A stretch of DNA of 64,000 nucleotides. It comes from Luidia sarsii. Taxonomy: Eukaryota; Echinodermata; Asteroidea; Paxillosida; Luidiidae. The translations under genes and the position numbers were made by a program. The notes under the pieces are model-generated. The model saw nothing but the letters and a program-made list of their open reading frames with translations. It made no database searches and had not been told where the DNA came from. Below, piece by piece: positions 48,344 through 59,712 of this stretch (positions within the stretch are counted from its first letter, which is position 1; every line of letters starts with the position of its first letter). The DNA lies in the NCBI GenBank assembly GCA_949987565.1, contig OX465118.1:3190538-3254537 (forward strand), in the 5' to 3' direction.

Positions 48344-51300
48344 ATGGCGGAAGCATGACCGTTAGTTCGGAATAGCGCCCCCAATACACAGACTATCAAA
48401 GAAACCAGAATACTTCGTTTTGATATAACAGCGTACGTCAGTGAAAGAATACATTTCACTTTTGATCAGTCCTCTACACAAGTACATTTTCAAGGGATAA
48501 TTTCCACTGAAATTGCGACACTCCCGGATTGAAAACAAAATGATTCTACGTTAATTCACTTGATTTTTATAGTCGTTCTTGTTGGTGTTTTTGAGGGGTT
48601 GTTGCTTGTTTCTTTGGGCTTCGGTAGTCTGCCATATTTGTATACAACTTTGTTTCAATGAGGGGTCTTTGGAGGGTAATTAACCGATACATTGTAGAAT
48701 AAGTGAAGCTTAAGACAACCTGGGGGTTCCGTGATGGCAACTTGCAAATACAGAATGTTGAGTTTCCTGCTTGAACGGCTTTTCTTTAATCGGGGCCTTT
48801 GGACTCTAAATAACTGATACATTGTAGAATAAGTGAAGCTTGGGACCACCCGAGTGTTCAGTGTTTGATTTCGGGTGTAATTTGGTACATATTGGGGCTT
48901 GGAATATGGCGCTATTTGAATTTGCTGTGGAAGAATAGGGATGCTTCCCAAAATCCTCGTCGATGAAAATCGGCTTGGAGAGCAACACACGAGTTACTGC
49001 ACTTTGCTCACAATCGTCTCGAACGACACCTTCCAGAGAAATATCGCCCAACCCGTCACTTTAGCCGTTGATTTGAAATTAATCCGCCCAATGAAAGTTT
49101 AAAAAAATACAATACCTCTGACCCTCTATCGCCAACTTCCATCTCTTTCTTTTCAGCATCAATACGTCACCAACAATATTTGATCTGATTATCAAATCAA
49201 ATTTACACAATTCACTGTGCGACCGATAATTATCCATAAATAACGCGAACTACTTTGCGTGTGTGTGTGACGGATGGCACCCAAGCAAGTTGGCGGAAGC
49301 ATGACCGTTAGTTCGGAATAGCGCCCCCAATACACAGACTATCAAAGAAACCGGAATACTTCGTTTTGATATAACAGCGTACGTCAGTGAAAGAATACAT
49401 TTCACTTTTGATCAGTCCTCTACACAAGTACATTTTCAAGGGATAATTTCCACTGAAATTGCGACACTCCCGGATTGAAAACAAAATGATTCTATGTTAA
49501 TTCACTTGATTTTTATAGTCGTTCTTGTTGGTGTTTTTGAGGGGTTGTTGCTTGTTTCTTTGGGCTTCGGTAGTCTGCCATATTTGTATACAACTTTGTT
49601 TCAATAAGAGGTCTTTGGATGGTAATTAACCGATACATTGTAGAATAAGTGAAGCTTAAGACAACCTGGGGGTTCCGTGATGGCAACTTGCAAATACAGA
49701 ATGTTGAGTTTCCTGCTTGAACGGCTTTTCTTTAATCGGGGCCTTTGGACTCTAAATAACTGATACATTGTAGAATAAGTGAAGCTTGGGACCACCCGAG
49801 TGTTCAGTGTTTGATTTCGGGTGTAATTTGGTACATATTGGGGCTTGAAATATGGCGCTATTTGAATTTGCTGTGGAAGAATAGGGATGCTTCCCAAAAT
49901 CCTCGTCTATGAAAATCGGCTTGGAGAGCAACACACGAGTTACTGCACTTTGCTCACAATCGTCTCGAACGACACCTTCCAGAGAAATATCGCCCAACCC
50001 GTCACTTTAGCCGTTGTTTTGAATTTAATCCGCCCAATGATAGTTTTAAAAAATACAATACCTCTGACCCTCTATCGCCAACTTCCATCTCTCTCTTTTC
50101 AGCATCAATACGTCACCAACAATATTTGATCTGATTATCAAATCAAATTTACAAAATTCACTGTGCGACCCATAATTATCAATAAATACCGCGAACTACT
50201 TTGCGTGTGTGTGTGACGGATGGCACCCAAGCAAGTTGGCGGAAGCATGACCGTTAGTTCGGAATAGCGCCCCCAATACACAGACAATCAAAGAAACCAG
50301 AATACTTCGTTTTGATATAACAGCGTACGTCAGTGAAAGAATACATTTCACTTTTGAGCAGTCCTCTACACAAGTACATTTTCAAGGGATAATTTCCACT
50401 GAAATTGCGACACTCCCGGATTGAAAACAAAATGATTCTACGTTAATTCACTTGATTTTTATAGTCGTTCTTGTTGGTGTTTTTGAGGGGTTGTTGCTTG
50501 TTTCTTTGGGCTTCGGTAGTCTGCCATATTTGTATACAACTTTGTTTCAATGAGGGGTCTTTGGAGGGTAATTAACCGATACATTGTAGAATAAGTGAAG
50601 CTTAAGACAACCTGGGGGTTCCGTGATGGCAACTTGCAAATACAGAATGTTGAGTTTCCTGCTTGAACGGCTTTTCTTTAATCGGGGCCTTTGGACTCTA
50701 AATAACTGATACATTGTAGAATAAGTGAAGCTTGGGACCACCCGAGTGTTCAGTGTTTGATTTCGGGTGTAATTTGGTACATATTGGGGCTTGGAATATG
50801 GCGCTATTTGAATTTGCTGTGGAAGAATAGGGATGCTTCCCAAAATCCTCGTCGATGAAAATCGGCTTGGAGAGCAACACACGAGTTACTGCACTTTGCT
50901 CACAATCGTCTCGAACGACACCTTCCAGAGAAATATCGCCCAACCCGTCACTTTAGCCGTTGATTTGAAATTAATCCGCCCAATGAAAGTTTAAAAAAAT
51001 ACAATACCTCTGACCCTCTATCGCCAACTTCCATCTCTTTCTTTTCAGCATCAATACGTCACCAACAATATTTGATCTGATTATCAAATCAAATTTACAC
51101 AATTCACTGTGCGACCGATAATTATCCATAAATAACGCGAACTACTTTGCGTGTGTGTGTGACGGATGGCACCCAAGCAAGTTGGCGGAAGCATGACCGT
51201 TAGTTCGGAATAGCGCCCCCAATACACAGACTATCAAAGAAACCGGAATACTTCGTTTTGATATAACAGCGTACGTCAGTGAAAGAATACATTTCACTTT

Positions 51301-53080
51301 TGATCAGTCCTCTACACAAGTACATTTTCAAGGGATAATTTCCACTGAAATTGCGACACTCCCGGATTGAAAACAAAATGATTCTACGTTACTTCACTTG
51401 ATTTTTATAGTCGTTCTTGTTGGAGTTTTTGAGGGGTTGTTGCTTGTTTCTTTGGGCTTCGGTAGTCTGCCATATTTGTATACAACTTTGTTTCAATGAG
51501 GAGTCTTTGGAGGGTAATTAACAGATACATTGTAGAATAAGTGAAGCTTAAGACAACCTGGGGGTTCCGTGATTGCAACTTGCAAATACAGAATGTTGAG
51601 TTTCCTGCTTGAGCGGCTTTTCTTTAATCGGGGCCTTTGGACTCTAAATAACTGATACATTGTAGAATAAGTGAAGCTTGGGACCACCCGAGTGTTCAGT
51701 GTTTGATTTCGGGTGTAATTTGGTACATATTGGGGCTTGAAATATGGCACTATTTGAATTTGCTGTGGAAGAATAGGGATGCTTCCCAAAATCCTCGTCG
51801 ATGAAAATCGGCTTGGAGAGCAACACACGAGTTACTGCACTTTGCTCACAATCGTCTCGAACGACACCTTCCAGAGAAATATCGCCCAACCCGTCACTTT
51901 AGCCGTTGTTTTGAAATTAATCCGCCCAATGATAGTTTAAAAAAATACAATACCTCTGACCCTCTATCGCCAACTTCCATCTCTCTCTTTTCAGCATCAA
52001 TACGTCACCAACAATATTTGATCTGATTATCAAATCAAATTTACACAATTCACTGTCCGACCGATAATTATCCATCAATAACGCGAACTACTTTGCGTGT
52101 GTGTGTGACGGATGGCACCCAAGCAAGTTGGCGGAAGCATAACGGTTAGTTCGGAATAGCGCCCCCAATACACAGCCTATCAAAGAAACCAGAATACTAC
52201 GTTTTGATATAACAGCGTACGTCAGTGAAAGAATACATTTCACTTTTGATCAGTCCTCTACACAAGTACATTTTCAAGAGATAATTTCCACTGAAATTGC
52301 GACACTCCCGGATTGAAAAGAAAATGATTCTACGTTAATTCACTTGATTTTTATAGTCGTTCTTGTTGGTGTTTTTGAGGGGTTGTTGCTTGTTTCTTTG
52401 GGCTTCGGTAGTCTGCCATATTTGTATACAACTTTGTTTCAATGAGGGGTCTTTGGAGGGTAATTAACCGATACATTGTAGAATAAGTGAAGCTTAAGAC
52501 AACCTGGGGGTTCCGTGATTGCAACTTGCAAATACAGAATGTTGAGTTTCCTGCTTGAGCGGCTTTTCTTTAATCGGGGCCTTTGGACTCTAAATAACTG
52601 ATACATTGTAGAATAAGTGAAGCTTGGGACCACCCGAGTGTTCAGTGTTTGATTTCGGGTGTAATTTGGTACATATTGGGGCTTGAAATATGGCGCTATT
52701 TGAATTTGCTGTGGAAGAATAGGGATGCTTCCCAAAATCCTCGTCGATGAAAATCGGCTTGGAGAGCAGCACACGAGTTACTGCACTTTGCTCACAATCG
52801 TCTCGAACGACACCTTCCAGAGAAATATCGCCCAACCCGTCACTTTAGCCGTTGTTTTGAAATTAATCCGCCCAATGATAGTTTAAAAAAATACAATACC
52901 TCTGAGCTCTGACCCTCTATCGCCAACTTCCATCGCTCTCTTTTCAGCATCAATACGTCACCAACAATATTTGATCTGATTATCAAATCAAATTTACACA
53001 ATTCACTGTGCGACCGATAATTATCCATAAATAACGCGAACTACTTTGCGTGTGTGTGTGACGGATGGCACCCAAGCAAA
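48344..53080. repeat. Copies 52-56: S-Y-S'-V-I pentamer
   Basis: Starts are 48344, 49290, 50236, 51182 and 52128, total 4737 bp. Copies 52, 53, 55 and 56 repeat S, Y, V and I. Copy 54 (S') is hybrid: its left end has GACAATC and TTTGAGCAG, as in M monomers 41 and 59, and its right end has GGCTTGGAAT and GTTGATTTG, as in S. The tail of 53 (AAAATTCACTGTGCGACCCATAAT) is also that of the monomer preceding M. Confidence 0.88.
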
Positions 53081-54972
53081 ATGGCGGAAGCATGACCGTT
53101 AGTTCGGAATAGCGCCCCCAATACACAGACTATCAAAGAAACCAGAATACTTCGTTTTGATATAACAGCGTACGTCAGTGAAAGAATACATTTCACTTTT
53201 GATCAGTCCTCTACACAAGTACATTTTCAAGGGATAATTTCCACTGAAATTGCGACACTCCCGGATTGAAAACAAAATGATTCTACGTTAATTCACTTGA
53301 TTTTTATAGTCGTTCTTGTTGGTGTTTTTGAGGGGTTGTTGCTTGTTTCTTTGGGCTTCGGTAGTCTGCCATATTTGTATACAACTTTGTTTCAATGAGG
53401 GGTCTTTGGAGGGTAATTAACCGATACATTGTAGAATAAGTGAAGCTTAAGACAACCTGGGGGTTCCGTGATGGCAACTTGCAAATACAGAATGTTGAGT
53501 TTCCTGCTTGAACGGCTTTTCTTTAATCGGGGCCTTTGGACTCTAAATAACTGATACATTGTAGAATAAGTGAAGCTTGGGACCACCCGAGTGTTCAGTG
53601 TTTGATTTCGGGTGTAATTTGGTACATATTGGGGCTTGGAATATGGCGCTATTTGAATTTGCTGTGGAAGAATAGGGATGCTTCCCAAAATCCTCGTCGA
53701 TGAAAATCGGCTTGGAGAGCAACACACGAGTTACTGCACTTTGCTCACAATCGTCTCGAACGACACCTTCCAGAGAAATATCGCCCAACCCGTCACTTTA
53801 GCCGTTGATTTGAAATTAATCCGCCCAATGAAAGTTTAAAAAAATACAATACCTCTGACCCTCTATCGCCAACTTCCATCTCTTTCTTTTCAGCATCAAT
53901 ACGTCACCAACAATATTTGATCTGATTATCAAATCAAATTTACACAATTCACTGTGCGACCGATAATTATCCATAAATAACGCGAACTACTTTGCGTGTG
54001 TGTGTGACGGATGGCACCCAAGCAAGTTGGCGGAAGCATGACCGTTAGTTCGGAATAGCGCCCCCAATACACAGACTATCAAAGAAACCGGAATACTTCG
54101 TTTTGATATAACAGCGTACGTCAGTGAAAGAATACATTTCACTTTTGATCAGTCCTCTACACAAGTACATTTTCAAGGGATAATTTCCACTGAAATTGCG
54201 ACACTCCCGGATTGAAAACAAAATGATTCTATGTTAATTCACTTGATTTTTATAGTCGTTCTTGTTGGTGTTTTTGAGGGGTTGTTGCTTGTTTCTTTGG
54301 GCTTCGGTAGTCTGCCATATTTGTATACAACTTTGTTTCAATAAGAGGTCTTTGGATGGTAATTAACCGATACATTGTAGAATAAGTGAAGCTTAAGACA
54401 ACCTGGGGGTTCCGTGATGGCAACTTGCAAATACAGAATGTTGAGTTTCCTGCTTGAACGGCTTTTCTTTAATCGGGGCCTTTGGACTCTAAATAACTGA
54501 TACATTGTAGAATAAGTGAAGCTTGGGACCACCCGAGTGTTCAGTGTTTGATTTCGGGTGTAATTTGGTACATATTGGGGCTTGAAATATGGCGCTATTT
54601 GAATTTGCTGTGGAAGAATAGGGATGCTTCCCAAAATCCTCGTCTATGAAAATCGGCTTGGAGAGCAACACACGAGTTACTGCACTTTGCTCACAATCGT
54701 CTCGAACGACACCTTCCAGAGAAATATCGCCCAACCCGTCACTTTAGCCGTTGTTTTGAAATTAATCCGCCCAATGATAGTTTTAAAAAATACAATACCT
54801 CTGACCCTCTATCGCCAACTTCCATCTCTCTCTTTTCAGCATCAATACGTCACCAACAATATTTGATCTGATTATCAAATCAAATTTACAAAATTCACTG
54901 TGCGACCCATAATTATCAATAAATACCGCGAACTACTTTGCGTGTGTGTGTGACGGATGGCACCCAAGCAAG
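53081..54972. repeat. Copies 57-58: S-Y pair joining the M-L-K block
   Basis: Starts are 53081 and 54027. Copy 57 is S. Copy 58 is Y with AATAAGAGG, CGTCTATGAA and AGTTTTAAAAAAT, but GTTTTGAAATT instead of GAATTT. Its tail AAAATTCACTGTGCGACCCATAAT matches copies 40 and 53 and leads into an M monomer, as 40 leads into 41. Confidence 0.86.
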
Positions 54973-57815
54973 TTGGCGGAAGCATGACCGTTAGTTCGGA
55001 ATAGCGCCCCCAATACACAGACAATCAAAGAAACCAGAATACTTCGTTTTGATATAACAGCGTACGTCAGTGAAAGAATACATTTCACTTTTGAGCAGTC
55101 CTCTACACAAGTACATTTTCAAGCGATAATTTCCACTGAAATTGCGACACTCCCGGATTGAAAACAAAATGATTCTACATTAATTCACTTGATTTTTATA
55201 GTCGTTCTTGTTGGTGTTTTTGAGGGGTTGTTGCTTGTTTCTTTGGGCTTCGGTAGTCTGCCATATTTTTATACAACTTTGTTTCAATGAGGGGTCTTTG
55301 GAGGGTAATTAACCGATACATTGTAGAATAAGTGAAGCTTAAGACAACCTGGGGGTTCCGTGATGGCAACTTGCAAATACAGAATGTTGAGTTTCCTGCT
55401 TGAACGGCTTTTCTTTAATCGGGGCCTTTGGACTCTAAATAACTGATACATTGTAGAATAAGTGAAGCTTGGGACCACCCGAGTGTTCAGTGTTTGATTT
55501 CGGGTGTAATTTGGTACATATTGGGGCTTGAAATATGGCGCTATTTGAATTTGCTGTGGAAGAATAGGGATGCTTCCCAAAATCCTCGTCGATGAAAATC
55601 GGCTTGGAGACAGCACACGAGTTACTGCACTTTGCTCACAATCGTCTCGAACGACACCTTCCAGAGAAATATCGCCCAACCCGTCACTTTAGCCGTTGTT
55701 TTGAAATTAATCCGCCCAATGATAGTTTAAAAAAATACAATACCTCTGAGCTCTGACCCTCTATCGCCAACTTCCATCGCTCTCTTTTCAGCATCAATAG
55801 TCACCAACAATATTTGATCTGATTATCAAATCAAATTTACACAATTCACTGTGCGACCCATAATTATCCATAAATAACGCGAACTACTTTGCGTGTGTGT
55901 GTGACGGATGGCACCCAAGCAAGTTTGCGAAAGCATGACCGTTAGTTCGGAATAGCGCCCCCAATACACAGACTATCAAAGAAACCCGAATACTTCGTTT
56001 TGATATAACAGCGTACGTCAGTGAAAGAATACATTTCACTTTTGATCAGTCCTCTACACAAGTACATTTTCAAGGGATAATTTCCACTGAAATTGCGACA
56101 CTCACGGATTGAAAACAAAATGATTCTACGTTAATTCACTTGATTTTTATAGTCGTTCTTGTTGGTGTTTTTGAGGGGTTGTTGCTTGTTTCTTTGGGCT
56201 TCGGTAGTCTGCCATATTTGTATACAACTTTGTTTCAATGAGGGGTCTTTGGAGGGTAATTAACCGATACATTGTAGAATAAGTGAAGCTTAAGACAACC
56301 TGGGGGTTCCGTGATGGCAACTTGCAAATACAGAATGTTGAGTTTCCTGCTTGAACGGCTTTTCTTTAATCGGGGCCTTTGGACTCTAAATAACTGATAC
56401 ATTGTAGAATAAGTGAAGCTTGGGACCACCCGAGTGTTCAGTGTTTGATTTCGGGTGTAATTTGGTACATATTGGGGCTTGAAATATGGCGCTATTTGAC
56501 TTTGCTGTGGAAGAATAGGGATGCTTCCCAAAATCCTCGTCGATGAAAATCGGCTTGGAGAGCAACAAACGAGTTACTGCGCTTTGCTCACAATCGTCTC
56601 GAACGACACCTTCCAGAGAAATATCGCCCAACCCGTCACTTTAGCCGTTGTTTTGAAATTAATCCGCCCAATGATAGTTTAAAAAAATACAATACCTCTG
56701 ACCCTCTATCGCCAACTTCCATCTCTCTCTTTTCAGCATCAATACGTCACCAACAATATTTGATCTGATTATCCAATCAAATTTACACAATTCACTGTGC
56801 GACCGATAATTATCCATCAATAACGCGAACTACTTTGCGTGTGTGTGTGACGGATGGCACCCAAGCAAGTTGGCGGAAGCATGACCGTTAGTTCGGAATA
56901 GCGCCCCCAATACACAGCCTATCAAAGAAACCAGAATACTACGTTTTGATATAACAGCGTACGTCAGTGAAAGAATACATTTCACTTTTGATCAGTCCTC
57001 TACACAAGTACATTTTCAAGAGATAATTTCCACTGAAATTGCGACACTCCCGGATTGAAAAAAAAATGATTCTACGTTAATTCATTTGATTTTTATAGTC
57101 GTTCTTGTTGGTGTTTTTGAGGGGTTGTTGCTTGTTTCTTTGGGCTTCGGTAGTCTGCCATATTTGTATACAACTTTGTTTTAATGAGGGGTCTTTGGAG
57201 GGTAATTAACCGATACATTGTAGAATAAGTGAAGCTTAAGACAACCTGGGGGTTCCGTGATGGCAACTTGCAAATACAGAATGTTGAGTTTCCTGCTTGA
57301 ACGGCTTTTCTTTAATCGGGGCCTTTGGACTCTAAATAACTGATACATTGTAGAATAAGTGAAGCTTGGGACCACCCGAGTGTTCAGTGTTTGATTTCGG
57401 GTGTAATTTGGTACATATTGGGGCTTGAAATATGGCGCTATTTGAATTTGCTGTGGAAGAATAGGGATGCTTCCCAAAATCCTCGTCGATGAAAATCGGC
57501 TTGGAGAGCAACACACGAGTTACTGCACTTTGCTCACAATCGTCTCGAACGACACCTTCCAGAGAAATATCGCCAAACCCGTCACTTTAGCCGTTGTTTT
57601 GAAATTAATCCGCCAAATGAAAGTTTTAAAAAATACAATACCTCTGACCCTCTATCGCCAACTTCCATCTCTCTCTTTTCAGCATCAATACGTCACCAAC
57701 AATATTTGATCTGATTATCAAATCAAATTTACAAAATCCACTCTGCGACCGATAATTATCAATAAATACCGCGAACTACTTTGCGTGTGTGTATGACGGA
57801 TGGCACCCAAGCAAG
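54973..57815. repeat. Copies 59-61: M-L-K trimer
   Basis: Starts are 54973, 55924 and 56870, total 2843 bp. M (59) has GAGACAGC, the insertion and AATAGTCACC (951 bp). L (60) starts TTTGCGAAAGC, has CTCACGGATTG and is CAAACG class with ATTATCCAATC. K (61) has GAAAAAAAAATG, CGCCAAACCCG, CGCCAAATGAAAGTTTTA, CCACTCTGCG and GTGTGTATGACGG. Confidence 0.88.
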
Positions 57816-59712
57816 TTGGCGGAAGCATGACCGTTAGTTCGGAATAGCGCCCCAAATACACAGACAATCAAAGAAACCAGAATACTTCGTTTTGATATAA
57901 CAGCGTACGTCAGTGAAAGAATACATTTCACTTTTGATCAGTCCTCTACACAAGTACATTTTCAAGGGATAATTTCCACTGAAATTGCGACACTCCCGGA
58001 TTGGAAACAAAATGATTCTACGTAAATTCACTTGATTTTTATAGTCGTTCTTGTTGGTGTTTTTGAGGGGTTGTTGCTTGTTTCTTTGGGCTTCGGTAGT
58101 CTGCCATATTTTTATACAACTTTGTTTCAATGAGGGGTCTTTGGAGGGTAATTAACCGATACATTGTAGAATAAGTGAAGCTTAAGACAACCTGGGGGTT
58201 CCGTGATTGCAACTTGCAAATACAGAATGTTGAGTTTCCTGCTTGAGCGGCTTTTCTTTAATCGGGGCCTTTGGACTCTAAATAACTGATACATTGTAGA
58301 ATAAGTGAAGCTTGGGACCACCCGAGTGTTCAGTGTTTGATTTCGGGTGTAATTTGGTACATATTGGGGCTTGAAATATGGCGCTATTTGAATTTGCTGT
58401 GGAAGAATAGGGATGCTTCCCAAAATCCTCGTCGATGAAAATCGGCTTGGAGACAGCACACGAGTTACTGCACTTTGCTCACAATCGTCTCGAACGACAC
58501 CTTCCAGAGAAATATCGCCCAACCCGTCACTTTAGCCGTTGTTTTGAAATTAATCCGCCCAATGATAGTTTAAAAAAATACAATACCTCTGAGCTCTGAC
58601 CCTCTATCGCCAACTTCCATCGCTCTCTTTTCAGCATCAATAGTCACCAACAATATTTGATCTGATTATCAAAGCAAATTTACACAATTCACTGTGCGAC
58701 CGATAATTATCCATAAATAACGCGAACTACTTTGCGTGTGTGTGTGACGGATGGCACCCAAGCAAGTTTGCGAAAGCATGACCGTTAGTTCGGAATAGCG
58801 CCCCCAATACACAGACTATCAAAGAAACCAGAATACTTCGTTTTGATATAACAGCGTACGTCAGTGAAAGAAAACATTTCACTTTTGATCAGTCCTCTAC
58901 ACAAGTACATTTTCAAGGGATAATTTCCACTGAAATTGCGACACTCACGGATTGAAAACAAAATGATTCTACGTTAATTCACTTGATTTTTATAGTCGTT
59001 CTTGTTGGTGTTTTTGAGGGGTTGTTGCTTGTTTCTTTGGGCTTCGGTAGTCTGCCATATTTGTATACAACTTTGTTTCAATGAGGGGTCTTTGGAGGGT
59101 AATTAACCGATACATTGTAGAATAAGTGAAGCTTAAGACAACCTGGGGGTTCCGTGATGGCAACTTGCAAATACAGAATGTTGAGTTTCCTGCTTGAACG
59201 GCTTTTCTTTAATCGGGGCCTTTGGACTCTAAATAACTGATACATTGTAGAATAAGTGAAGCTTGGGACCACCCGAGTGTTCAGTGTTTGATTTCGGGTG
59301 TAATTTGGTACATATTGGGGCTTGAAATATGGCGCTATTTGAATTTGCTGTGGAAGAATAGGGATGCTTCCCAAAATCCTCGTCGATGAAAATCGGCTTG
59401 GAGAGCAACACACGAGTTACTGCACTTTGCTCACAATCGTCTCGAACGACACCTTCCAGAGAAATATCGCCAAACCCGTCACTTTAGCCGTTGTTTTGAA
59501 ATTAATCCGCCAAATGAAAGTTTTAAAAAATACAATACCTCTGACCCTCTATCGCCAACTTCCATCTCTCTCTTTTCAGCATCAATACGTCACCAACAAT
59601 ATTTGATCTGATTATCAAATCAAATTTACAAAATCCACTCTGCGACCGATAATTATCAATAAATACCGCGAACTACTTTGCGTGTGTGTATGACGGATGG
59701 CACCCAAGCAAG
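57816..59712. repeat. Copies 62-63: shortened M-(L/K) dimer
   Basis: Starts are 57816 and 58767, total 1897 bp. Copy 62 is M-like with CCCCAAATAC, GGATTGGAAAC and CTACGTAAATTC at its left. Copy 63 starts as L (TTTGCGAAAGC, CTCACGGATTG) and ends as K (CGCCAAACCCG, AGTTTTAAAAAAT, CCACTCTGCG), so one monomer is missing relative to the flanking trimers. Confidence 0.88.
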
